DNA of 64,000 nucleotides from JABSSA01 sp039984715 (lineage in GTDB: Bacteria; Pseudomonadota; Alphaproteobacteria; Rhodobacterales; Rhodobacteraceae), in the NCBI GenBank assembly GCA_039984715.1, contig JBDWUA010000015.1, forward strand, positions 62,001 to 126,000, written 5' to 3'. This document shows positions 28,416-36,529 of the stretch, in pieces. The translations under genes were made by a program, and so were the position numbers. The notes below the pieces were generated by a model, which made no database searches, was not told the DNA's origin, and worked only from the letters and a program-made list of their open reading frames with translations. Position 1 is the stretch's first letter, and every line of letters begins with the position of its first letter.

Positions 28416-29915
28416 ATGACGATCGAAGTCCGCGTCCCAACTTTGGGCGAAAGCGTCACAGAAGCAACCGTTGCCACTTGGTTCAAGAAACCTGGTGAAG
28501 CTGTCGCACTTGATGAAATGCTGTGTGAATTGGAAACCGACAAGGTCACAGTCGAAGTTCCGTCTCCTGCGGCTGGTATCATGGGCGACATCGTTGCTGC
28601 CGAAGGCGCAACTGTTGGTGTTGATGCACTGCTTGCAACGATCACTGAAGGTGCGGGCGCAGTTCCCGCAGCGTCGGCCCCGGCCAAGGCGGCCCCTGCC
28701 GCAAGTGGCGGCGACAGCATTGACGTGATGGTCCCATCACTTGGCGAAAGTGTGTCAGAAGCAACCGTTTCAACATGGTTCAAAGCTGTTGGCGACAGCG
28801 TGGCGCAAGATGAAATGCTATGCGAACTCGAAACCGACAAAGTTTCGGTCGAGGTTCCTGCGCCCGCCGCCGGTGTCTTGACTGAGATTTTGGCACCGGA
28901 AGGCGCAACCGTCGACGCATCTGCCAAATTGGCAACCTTGTCTTCTTCGGGCGGTGCGGTTGCGGCGGCCCCTGCCCCGGCGGCCACAGCGGCCTCAACG
29001 GCAGCGACATCGAAAGACGTGGAAAACGCGCCATCTGCCAAAAAAGCCATGGCCGAAGCGGGACTTTCTGCGGATCAAGTTCAAGGGTCCGGACGTGATG
29101 GGCGCATTATGAAATCTGACGTTGCCAATGCGGCTGCAGCAGCCAAGGCAGCACCTGCTGCAATAGCGGCGGCCCCAACCAATGTTCCACGCGCACCTGT
29201 ATCCGCAGATGACGCATCCCGCGAAGAGCGGGTTAAAATGACGCGTTTGCGCCAAACCATCGCGCGCCGCCTGAAAGACAGCCAAAATACCGCTGCGATG
29301 CTGACCACCTATAACGAAGTCGACATGACCGAAGTTATGGCTTTGCGGAACGAATACAAAGACCTGTTCTTGAAGAAACATGGTGTGAAACTTGGGTTCA
29401 TGTCGTTCTTTACCAAGGCCTGTTGCCACGCTCTTCGGGAAGTGCCCGAAGTGAATGCCGAAATTGACGGCACCGACATCGTCTATAAGAACTTTGTTCA
29501 CATGGGCATCGCCGCCGGAACGCCCACTGGTCTTGTGGTTCCAGTAATCCGCGACACGGATGCAATGTCGTTCGCAGCCATCGAAAAAGCCATTGCCGAA
29601 AAAGGCGCTCGCGCGCGTGACGGCAAGCTGAGCATGGCGGAAATGCAAGGGGGCACGTTCACCATCTCGAATGGTGGCGTCTATGGATCATTGATGTCTT
29701 CGCCGATCCTGAATCCACCACAATCCGGTATCCTCGGAATGCACAAAATCCAAGATCGTCCCATGGCCATCAACGGCCAAGTGGTGATCCGCCCGATGAT
29801 GTATCTGGCGCTGTCGTACGATCACCGCATCGTTGATGGTAAGGGCGCTGTTACGTTCCTTGTACGTGTAAAAGAAGCACTGGAAGACCCGCGCAGGCTG
29901 TTAATGGATCTTTGA
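28416..29915 (+). CDS. sucB: Dihydrolipoyl succinyltransferase (E2), two lipoyl domains
   Basis: A 499-residue E2 component of 2-oxoglutarate dehydrogenase. Two lipoyl domains are visible: the first has the lipoylated Lys at residue 43 ([11 protein letters not shown]), the second at residue 142 ([11 protein letters not shown]), with Ala/Pro-rich linkers. An E3-binding region ([29 protein letters not shown]) precedes the catalytic domain, which ends with the active-site motif [13 protein letters not shown]. Most bacterial SucB proteins have one lipoyl domain; two is known in Rhodobacterales. GAAGGA precedes ATG 28416. Confidence 0.97.
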   Translation: MTIEVRVPTLGESVTEATVATWFKKPGEAVALDEMLCELETDKVTVEVPSPAAGIMGDIVAAEGATVGVDALLATITEGAGAVPAASAPAKAAPAASGGDSIDVMVPSLGESVSEATVSTWFKAVGDSVAQDEMLCELETDKVSVEVPAPAAGVLTEILAPEGATVDASAKLATLSSSGGAVAAAPAPAATAASTAATSKDVENAPSAKKAMAEAGLSADQVQGSGRDGRIMKSDVANAAAAAKAAPAAIAAAPTNVPRAPVSADDASREERVKMTRLRQTIARRLKDSQNTAAMLTTYNEVDMTEVMALRNEYKDLFLKKHGVKLGFMSFFTKACCHALREVPEVNAEIDGTDIVYKNFVHMGIAAGTPTGLVVPVIRDTDAMSFAAIEKAIAEKGARARDGKLSMAEMQGGTFTISNGGVYGSLMSSPILNPPQSGILGMHKIQDRPMAINGQVVIRPMMYLALSYDHRIVDGKGAVTFLVRVKEALEDPRRLLMDL

Positions 29916-30154
29916 TGCCGTCTGAATTGTGCAATTCAAAACAACTTCGGGATCGGTTTGCCTGTGTGCAGACTGATCTCGAATTGAAAACAACTGCTGA
30001 CACGGCTGAGATTTCCAAAAATGTTGCACGTTTTCGCCCCCTTATTCGACAATCAAAGGTCCACCCGGGTGTCACATACACCCCGTCATTTTCATCAGAT
30101 CGTCTGAATTCGAGTCCCTTGAATTCACAGCGGGCAAAATAGGAATGCAATGAC

Positions 30155-30538
30155 GTGTCTCTTGCAAAGTTATCATATTGGATCGCTTGCGGGCTAGGAA
30201 CACTCCTAGCTGCAATCGTTCTGTATGAATTCGTGGTCTTTAATTTGCCGCGCATGACCGCCGAACTGCAAGACGGCCTACCAGGCCTTTTCCGCATCTC
30301 GCCCGCCGTAGCCATACCTATTGCCATCGCCCTTGCGCTGTGGCTGCGTTCAACGGCGGCACTTTGGCTGTTCTTGATCCATGCTTTGGCGTATCGTCTG
30401 CATTACTTTTTGGGCGCGGACCCGTTCGAAGGGCAAGGCCTGACATTGGTCGGCCTTTTGCGCCATCCCGCGACAATCCTGTTCGAAGCGTCAGTGTTGT
30501 TCTATCTCATTCGCAAGAAGGAGCTAGGACGGTCATGA
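30155..30538 (+). CDS. Small membrane protein in the suc-lpd operon
   Basis: A 127-residue protein with four hydrophobic segments (around 9-28, 48-64, 66-80 and 103-121). GTG 30155 follows AGGA. Its stop overlaps the MAPEG gene ATG (ATGA), so the two are translationally coupled. No family recognised. Confidence 0.65.
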   Translation: MSLAKLSYWIACGLGTLLAAIVLYEFVVFNLPRMTAELQDGLPGLFRISPAVAIPIAIALALWLRSTAALWLFLIHALAYRLHYFLGADPFEGQGLTLVGLLRHPATILFEASVLFYLIRKKELGRS

Positions 30539-30945
30539 CACCCGAACTCACCGCTCTTTGCTTGGCCGCGCTGTTGCAGGTCCTACAGTTTGTATTGATG
30601 TCAATTCCTGCAAACGTGGAACTGGGTTTTGGCAAAACACTTGGCCCGCGCGATGCACACAGATTGGAAAAACCGCTTCTTGAGCAGGTCAGCCCACGCA
30701 CGGGTCGTTTGTGGCGCGCGATGAACAACCACTTCGAAGCACTGATCTTGTTCACAATCGCTGTGTTGGTTGTAACGCTCGCCGAACAGTCCACGTCTTT
30801 CACCCAAACATGCGCCTATCTTTATCTGACTTCCCGCATCCTTTATATTCCGGCCTATGCCTTCGGGCTTGTGCCTTGGCGTTCCTTGATTTGGGCCGCC
30901 GGGATGATGGCAACCACTGCGATGTTGCTGGCGGCATTGATATGA
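30535..30945 (+). CDS. MAPEG family membrane protein
   Basis: A 136-residue four-span protein of the MAPEG superfamily. Typical marks are GPRD followed by [21 protein letters not shown] (the R-x-x-N-x-x-E-x-x pattern) and [21 protein letters not shown] members include glutathione-dependent membrane enzymes, but bacterial members of this branch have no known substrate. It overlaps the previous gene by 4 bases and precedes lpd by 94 bases. Confidence 0.82.
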   Translation: MTPELTALCLAALLQVLQFVLMSIPANVELGFGKTLGPRDAHRLEKPLLEQVSPRTGRLWRAMNNHFEALILFTIAVLVVTLAEQSTSFTQTCAYLYLTSRILYIPAYAFGLVPWRSLIWAAGMMATTAMLLAALI

Positions 30946-30970
30946 CCACGCCAACGATCAAACTTCTGCA

Positions 30971-31005
30971 CAGAGGGTCGCACATTTTTTGCAAATGTCC
31001 CTCTG
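30971..31005 (+). repeat. Hairpin upstream of lpd
   Basis: CAGAGGG pairs with CCCTCTG outside and ACATTT with AAATGT inside, with a 5-base loop. It occupies most of the gap between the MAPEG gene and lpd, and no T-run follows, so it may be an mRNA-processing or stabilising element that raises lpd expression relative to the upstream genes. Confidence 0.5.
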
Positions 31006-31039
31006 CCTGCATACCTCGTTTTCAAGGAAAGGGCTCTTC

Positions 31040-32428
31040 ATGGCATCCTACGACGTAATCATTATCGGCAGCGGCCCCGGCGGCTATGTCTGCGCAATTC
31101 GATGCGCTCAGCTTGGTCTCAAGACCGCATGTGTTGAAGGCAATGAAACCTTGGGCGGAACATGCCTGAACGTTGGTTGCATTCCATCCAAAGCGTTGCT
31201 GCATGCCTCGCATATGTTGCACGAGGCCGAACACAACTTTACGGCCATGGGTCTCAAGGGAAAAAGCCCGTCGGTCGATTGGAAACAGATGCAGGCCTAT
31301 AAACAGGACACGATTGCTCAGAACACCAAGGGTATCGAATTTCTGTTCAAAAAGAACAAAGTCGATTGGATCAAGGGATGGGGATCGATCCCTGAACCCG
31401 GCAAAGTCAAAGTCGGCGATGAAGTGCACGAGGCCAAGAACATTATTGTTGCATCCGGTTCCGAACCGTCATCGCTTCCCGGTGTCGAAGTGGACGAAAA
31501 AGTCGTTGTGACATCCACCGGCGCGCTGACACTTAATAAGGTACCGAAAAAGATGGTTGTCATCGGGGCCGGCGTTATCGGATTGGAACTTGGATCCGTA
31601 TACAAACGTCTCGGATCCGAAGTGACGGTTGTCGAATTCTTGGACGTTGTGACGCCCGGCATGGACGCAGATGTGCAAAAAGCATTCCAACGTATGCTTA
31701 AGAAACAAGGGCTGAACTTCATCATGGGTGCCGCGGTTCAAAAGACTGAAGCGACCAAAACCAAGGCCAAAGTGCACTATAAGCTGCGCAAGGATGACAG
31801 CGAACATGTGTTGGACGCGGATGTCGTTCTGGTCGCAACAGGGCGCAAGCCATTCACTGACGGGCTTGGTCTTGCCAACATTGGTGTTGAAATGTCCGAA
31901 CGCGGCCAAATCAAAGTCGGCAGCGATTGGCAAACCAATGTAAAAGGCGTTTATGCCATTGGTGACGTGATCGACGGTCCAATGCTTGCCCACAAAGCCG
32001 AAGACGAAGGTATGGCCGCAGCCGAACAAGTTGCGGGCAAACATGGGCATGTCAATTATGGCGTCATTCCCGGTGTTATCTATACCCACCCAGAAGTCGC
32101 AAATGTCGGAGCGACTGAACAAGAACTGAAAGACGCTGGCAGAAACTACAAAGTTGGCAAATTCAGCTTTATGGGCAACGGACGCGCTAAGGCAAATTTT
32201 GCGGGCGACGGGTTTGTGAAAATTCTGGCCGATGCTGACACGGATCGCATTCTTGGTGCGCACATTATCGGCCCTGCGGCTGGCGATCTTATTCACGAAG
32301 TTTGTGTGGCCATGGAATTTGGCGCGTCCGCAGAAGACTTGGCAATGACCTGCCATGCGCATCCAACATATTCAGAAGCCGTGCGCGAAGCCGCACTTGC
32401 ATGTGGCGATGGGGCGATCCACAGCTAA
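31040..32428 (+). CDS. lpd: Dihydrolipoamide dehydrogenase (E3)
   Basis: A 462-residue FAD enzyme that reoxidises dihydrolipoamide in the 2-oxoacid dehydrogenase complexes. Seen: [19 protein letters not shown], the redox pair [13 protein letters not shown], the NAD fold [20 protein letters not shown], and the C-terminal active-site [13 protein letters not shown] 31040 follows AAGGAAAGGG and gives the normal length. It is the last gene of the suc unit. Confidence 0.96.
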   Translation: MASYDVIIIGSGPGGYVCAIRCAQLGLKTACVEGNETLGGTCLNVGCIPSKALLHASHMLHEAEHNFTAMGLKGKSPSVDWKQMQAYKQDTIAQNTKGIEFLFKKNKVDWIKGWGSIPEPGKVKVGDEVHEAKNIIVASGSEPSSLPGVEVDEKVVVTSTGALTLNKVPKKMVVIGAGVIGLELGSVYKRLGSEVTVVEFLDVVTPGMDADVQKAFQRMLKKQGLNFIMGAAVQKTEATKTKAKVHYKLRKDDSEHVLDADVVLVATGRKPFTDGLGLANIGVEMSERGQIKVGSDWQTNVKGVYAIGDVIDGPMLAHKAEDEGMAAAEQVAGKHGHVNYGVIPGVIYTHPEVANVGATEQELKDAGRNYKVGKFSFMGNGRAKANFAGDGFVKILADADTDRILGAHIIGPAAGDLIHEVCVAMEFGASAEDLAMTCHAHPTYSEAVREAALACGDGAIHS

Positions 32429-32492
32429 GCTCGTTTTAGACGAGAAATATCAAATAGGTCAGAGGTAGAAGTTTTTACCTTAGCCGATCAAA

Positions 32493-32522
32493 TGGCCCGG
32501 TGCTTTTTCAAGCGTCGGGCCA
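32493..32522. terminator. Bidirectional hairpin between lpd and the flavoprotein gene
   Basis: TGGCCCG pairs with CGGGCCA, with an inner GCTT/AAGC stem and TTTC loop, between two convergent genes. AAATTT flanks it on the plus side. It can end both the lpd transcript and the minus-strand ftsE operon. Confidence 0.65.
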
Positions 32523-32526
32523 AAAT

Positions 32527-33132
32527 TTACCACATCCGAGGTTGCGCATTCACGACGTAATTACGGTCGTATTCCGCAGCGTCTAGTTCACCATTTGTCA
32601 TGTCCGCCAGTATGTCACCGACTGTGGGCAAGCCATCCGCATCATTGCGGTTCCACAGATCAGACCTAAGCAAAGCTTTGGCGCATTGGGTGTACACCTC
32701 GTCCACTTCAAACACGATAACCGTGACGGGATGTTTTCCACGTTGTTCAAAGCTGGTGCATAAATCCGGATCGTCTGTCAGAAATGCACGCCCATTGACG
32801 CGGACAGTCGTATTGGTGCCGGGAACCAGAAACAGCAGCGCCGCGCGCCCGTCTGAGACGATATCGCGCAAACAATCCAACCTGTTATTCCCACGCCAAT
32901 CCGGCATCAGCACCGTCTTAGCGTCTTGCACGCGCACAACTGGGCCGTCATCGCCGCGCGGGCTTCCATGCACACCCTCGGGTCCAACCGTGCTCAGAAT
33001 ACAAAACCGCGCGCCTTCGATCCAACGCCGGTAAAGCGGCGTCAGATGGTCGGCCACTTTTCGCAATGAATTTGGAACTGGCGATTTGTACAAAACGTCC
33101 AGCGTTTCCAGAGTATCAATTTTTCGGGTCAA
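32527..33132 (-). CDS. FMN-dependent pyridoxamine 5'-phosphate oxidase-family protein
   Basis: A 201-residue PPOX-type flavoprotein. Features: FCILSTVGPEGVHGSPRGD at residues 43-61 and NNRLDCLRDIV, with R-x-N-G-R-A (RVNGRAFLTDD) near 110, typical of the MSMEG_1061-like group. These proteins bind FMN or F420; the substrate is unknown. The start is TTG at 33132, overlapping the end of plsC by 17 bases. It is last in the ftsE-ftsX-plsC operon. Confidence 0.82.
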   Translation of the reverse strand: MTRKIDTLETLDVLYKSPVPNSLRKVADHLTPLYRRWIEGARFCILSTVGPEGVHGSPRGDDGPVVRVQDAKTVLMPDWRGNNRLDCLRDIVSDGRAALLFLVPGTNTTVRVNGRAFLTDDPDLCTSFEQRGKHPVTVIVFEVDEVYTQCAKALLRSDLWNRNDADGLPTVGDILADMTNGELDAAEYDRNYVVNAQPRMW

Positions 33133-33841
33133 AACCGGCCTCTTTCATTAATGCGTTGGAACGATCTTCGACTTGCTTCTCAAGATCGGCCATAAAGGTA
33201 TCTCGATCCTTGCCGGGCAAAACAGCTGGCAGGAACTCTACAACACCGGTACCGGGATAGCGCATGATACCTTTGCGCGGCCAAAAAAGACCCACATTCG
33301 TCGCGACAGGTACACAGGGCTGGCCAAGCTGCTCGTATAAAACACCTGTCCCGACTTTGTAAGGTTTATGATCCCCCGGCGCGACACGCGTGCCTTGGCT
33401 ATAGATTATCAATTGACCGGGAAGGGTGTGACCTGCTTCGACGTCTTCGACCATCTTCTGGATCGCAGCACCGCGTTTACCCCGATTAACCGGAACGCAC
33501 CCAAGCCGTTTGGCGTAAAGGCCGATCACTGGCGTCCACAATATTTCACGTTTCATAATGAATTTTGCGGAAGGCAAGGCGTGGAATATCAACATGATGT
33601 CAAAGAACGACTGATGCTTTGCCGCTATGATCACTTCACCATCAGGGATGTCGCCGCGGACTTCGCCCTTGACGCCAACCATCCAGCTTGCTGTCCAGAA
33701 CGTCCATTTGCAGTAACTCTTACAGGCAAGTCGCGCGCCTTTTGGAGAGACGATTGCGTATGGGGCAAAGAAGATGCCCATCAACAACATCATCAAATAG
33801 ACCTGAAAGATGAATAGAACAGAGCGGATATATTGGATCAT
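33116..33841 (-). CDS. plsC: 1-acyl-sn-glycerol-3-phosphate acyltransferase
   Basis: A 241-residue membrane enzyme that adds the second acyl chain in phosphatidic acid synthesis. Catalytic motif AAKHQSFFD (H-x4-D), then CVPVNRGKRG, IIYSQGTRV in place of the usual FPEGTR, and CVPVATNVG. Two hydrophobic segments are at the N-terminus. ATG 33841 overlaps the ftsX stop by one base. The YSQGTR variant is notable but is seen in Alphaproteobacterial PlsC proteins. Confidence 0.9.
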   Translation of the reverse strand: MIQYIRSVLFIFQVYLMMLLMGIFFAPYAIVSPKGARLACKSYCKWTFWTASWMVGVKGEVRGDIPDGEVIIAAKHQSFFDIMLIFHALPSAKFIMKREILWTPVIGLYAKRLGCVPVNRGKRGAAIQKMVEDVEAGHTLPGQLIIYSQGTRVAPGDHKPYKVGTGVLYEQLGQPCVPVATNVGLFWPRKGIMRYPGTGVVEFLPAVLPGKDRDTFMADLEKQVEDRSNALMKEAGFDPKN

Positions 33842-34746
33842 TAGGCAAGGTCTCTCAGTGCTTTGCGGGCGGCGGCGGCTGTGGCCACCAAAGCCACGCT
33901 GCCAGTCAGCACCGGCAGGATCAAGGGGACAAGCCATTCAATACCTCGGAAGCCAAGCGCAGTCAGCAATCCGGCAACATCAGGCCCTTCGTTTGTTGGC
34001 AGCACCATCAAAAAAACCACGCCAAGGACTGTGCCAAACGCCGCCCCTGTTGCGGCGCGTATTGTGAAACGACGGATGAACGCCCCTTCGATAAATTGAT
34101 CGGTCGCCCCCACCAAACGTAACACAGCCACGACCTTGGCGTTTGCGGCAAGTGCCGCATTGGCCGCCAACGTCACCATCGCCGCTAATGCTGCAACGAT
34201 CAAAATCACGACACTGATGCTGAGCAATCGCAATCGGCCCGCCGCCGCGATCAATGGTGCGCGCCAACGCCCATGGTCATCAAGAACCGCCCCCGGTACT
34301 TCTGCTGCTAACCTCAGGCGCAGCCCGACCGGATCAAAGGTTTCTGGATCAATCTGAAGGGATATCAACCTTGGGATTGGCAATTCATCCAAGGGAAGGT
34401 CTGCCCCTATCCAAGGGGACAACAACGCGCGTTGTTCTCCGTCAGACAACGGGCGTGACGTCAATACACCTTCTGTTGTGTCCAACACTTTTATGGCCGC
34501 TTCTGTTTGCGTGGCCCGTTGTCCCGGCGGTGCTAAAATTCGAACGGTCGCAGATCCTGCAAGGTCTTGCCCCCAGCTTTGGGCAAGCCGCCCAGAAGCG
34601 AATGATAACGCAAGCGCAAAGACTGCTAAGAATGCCATTACTGCCGACACAAACAATGTCAGCCGGGCCGTAATCCCTGACGAGGGCACAACGCGATCAG
34701 CTGATTGATCCGTGAACATCGACCTCAGTTGCTTCAACTGTTTCAT
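33841..34746 (-). CDS. ftsX: Cell-division ABC permease FtsX
   Basis: A 301-residue four-span permease-like protein: first span about residues 25-50, then an extracytoplasmic domain (residues 55-170), then three spans at the C-terminus. Motifs such as ANAKVVAVLRLVGATDQFI are typical FtsX. With FtsE it controls peptidoglycan amidases at the division site. ATG 34746 overlaps the ftsE stop (TAATG). Confidence 0.9.
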   Translation of the reverse strand: MKQLKQLRSMFTDQSADRVVPSSGITARLTLFVSAVMAFLAVFALALSFASGRLAQSWGQDLAGSATVRILAPPGQRATQTEAAIKVLDTTEGVLTSRPLSDGEQRALLSPWIGADLPLDELPIPRLISLQIDPETFDPVGLRLRLAAEVPGAVLDDHGRWRAPLIAAAGRLRLLSISVVILIVAALAAMVTLAANAALAANAKVVAVLRLVGATDQFIEGAFIRRFTIRAATGAAFGTVLGVVFLMVLPTNEGPDVAGLLTALGFRGIEWLVPLILPVLTGSVALVATAAAARKALRDLA

Positions 34747-35423
34747 TACAAGTCCGCCCCTGCCAATTGCACACCACGGTTGGATATGCGCAGAACACGC
34801 GATTGCACCTGCGATTTGGCCGTCCGGATCAATGACAAGTCATGCGTCGCGACCAAAACCGTTTTTCCCATACGATTAAGTTCAACCAGCAGCGTCAGAA
34901 TGCGTTGCGACATTTCCCAGTCAATGTTTCCTGTCGGTTCATCCGCCAAAATGACATCTGGTGACATAATGACCGCTCTGGCCAGTCCTGCACGCTGACG
35001 TTCCCCGCCCGACAATTCAGGAGGCAGCGCGTTTATGCGGTCACCTAACCCCACCCAACCGACAAGATCATCAAGGTCTTGTTGATCATTTTCAGATTGG
35101 CGCCCCGCAACGGTTAAGGGCAAAGCGATATTTTCCGACACCGGCAAATGATCCAGAAACTGCACGTCCTGATGCACAACTCCGACGCGGCGACGCACCC
35201 GGACAATCCCGTCGCGATCCAAGTTTCGCACATCCTTGTCAAACAAAGACAGCTTGCCGCTTGTGGGAAGCAATGCGCCATAGCACAGCTTCAAAAGTGT
35301 GGTTTTTCCTGCACCGGATGGCCCCGTCAAAAAGTGGAATGACCCCGGTGCCAATGTCAACGAAACGTCCGATAACAGCTCGCCTCCGCCGTAGCTGTAG
35401 GCCACTTGTTCTAGTTCGATCAC
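34746..35423 (-). CDS. ftsE: Cell-division ABC ATPase FtsE
   Basis: A 225-residue ATPase with Walker A GPSGAGKTTLL, Q-loop VVHQDVQFL, signature LSGGERQRAGLARA, Walker B DVILADEPTGNID and switch HD region VATHDLSL. It starts an operon of ftsE-ftsX-plsC-flavoprotein. A short 142-base gap separates it from the divergent zinc-ribbon gene, where no clear promoter was recognised. Confidence 0.94.
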   Translation of the reverse strand: MIELEQVAYSYGGGELLSDVSLTLAPGSFHFLTGPSGAGKTTLLKLCYGALLPTSGKLSLFDKDVRNLDRDGIVRVRRRVGVVHQDVQFLDHLPVSENIALPLTVAGRQSENDQQDLDDLVGWVGLGDRINALPPELSGGERQRAGLARAVIMSPDVILADEPTGNIDWEMSQRILTLLVELNRMGKTVLVATHDLSLIRTAKSQVQSRVLRISNRGVQLAGADL

Positions 35424-35565
35424 TGTCGTTTGCCTCTAATGCCCCTGTTGTGGTTCCGCGACAGGAGCAATCTAATCTATGTTTACACAGCCTTAAGCCG
35501 AATTAGGCCTTTTACAAGACTCTTGCTCTTCATATGCTGTGGCGTAAAATGAAGCCGGAAACAAG

Positions 35566-36495
35566 ATGCGCTTGATCTGCCCTAACTGCGACGCGCAGTA
35601 CGATGTACCAGACTCTGTCATTCCGACGGACGGTCGTGATGTGCAATGTTCCAGCTGTGGAACGACATGGTTCCAACATCATCCAGAAGCCGTGTCGGAA
35701 AATGACGACGACACGTCGACAGATACATCCCAAGACGAAGTTTCGTCCGACATAGAACCCAGCCAGACTGACGAAGATCCGATTGAGGAAGAACCGGCTA
35801 AGGATTCTTCGGACGATCAGTCAGATGAGCCAACAGCGGATGCTGACGCCGAGGCCCCTTCCGTCAAAGAAACGCAAGGTGACGACGAAGGTTCGCAAAC
35901 CACTCCGCAACCGCGCAAGCTAGATTCCTCAGTTCAAGCCATTTTGCGTGCTGAAGCAGAACGGGAAACCGAAGCGCGAGAACATGAAAGCCTCGAAACG
36001 CAACCTGAATTGGGTTTGAACGAAGCGACACCAGAGGAATCGTCAAGGGAAAAGGAATCGCGCGAACGCGTGGCTCGGATTCGCGACGACAAAGTTGCCG
36101 AAGGCGCAGTGGCAGCCGGAGCAGCGGCAATTGCAACAACAGAAGCCGGATCGCGCCGGGATTTGTTGCCAGACATTGAGGAAATAAATTCGACTTTGCG
36201 ATCCACAAATGATCGTCGAGACACCCCCGTCCACACCGCCGAAGAAGCAAACGAACAAATTGCAAACAAGCGCACGGGCGGATTTAGACGTGGATTTGTG
36301 TTCGTTGTGGCGTTGGCAGCAATTGCTGGGTTGGTCTATACATATGCACCGCAGATTGCGCAAAAATTTCCGCAAGCGGATGCAACGTTGAATAGCTATG
36401 TCACCAAAGTCGACTCTGCGCGTGTTTGGCTGGATTCCCAGTTGACTGTTCTGCTGACGTGGCTCGACAAAACGGCCGCCGCCACTAGCCAATAG
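35566..36495 (+). CDS. Zinc-ribbon membrane protein with acidic linker
   Basis: A 309-residue protein. Residues 5-31 form a MJ0042-type zinc ribbon (CPNC and CSSC), followed by a long acidic, Ser/Thr/Glu/Asp-rich disordered region (about 50-230) and one membrane span (FVFVVALAAIAGLVYTYAP). The C-terminal 50 residues would be periplasmic. This architecture is common in Alphaproteobacteria next to ftsE; its role is not established. Confidence 0.82.
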   Translation: MRLICPNCDAQYDVPDSVIPTDGRDVQCSSCGTTWFQHHPEAVSENDDDTSTDTSQDEVSSDIEPSQTDEDPIEEEPAKDSSDDQSDEPTADADAEAPSVKETQGDDEGSQTTPQPRKLDSSVQAILRAEAERETEAREHESLETQPELGLNEATPEESSREKESRERVARIRDDKVAEGAVAAGAAAIATTEAGSRRDLLPDIEEINSTLRSTNDRRDTPVHTAEEANEQIANKRTGGFRRGFVFVVALAAIAGLVYTYAPQIAQKFPQADATLNSYVTKVDSARVWLDSQLTVLLTWLDKTAAATSQ

Positions 36496-36529
36496 CGCTT
36501 TAGGGCCAGAAAATCTTAGTGGGTTGAAC

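Noticed and set aside
28331..29050. A 239-codon Ala/Ser/Thr-rich minus-strand frame in sucB
   Set aside because: The composition mirrors the Ala/Pro-rich linkers and lipoyl domains of sucB on the other strand; low complexity, no support.
31469..32362. A 297-codon open frame on the minus strand inside lpd
   Set aside because: It is antisense to a fully conserved lpd, its translation has no recognisable domain, and it has no ribosome site. Similar long antisense frames occur in sdhA, sucB and argH and come from codon bias.
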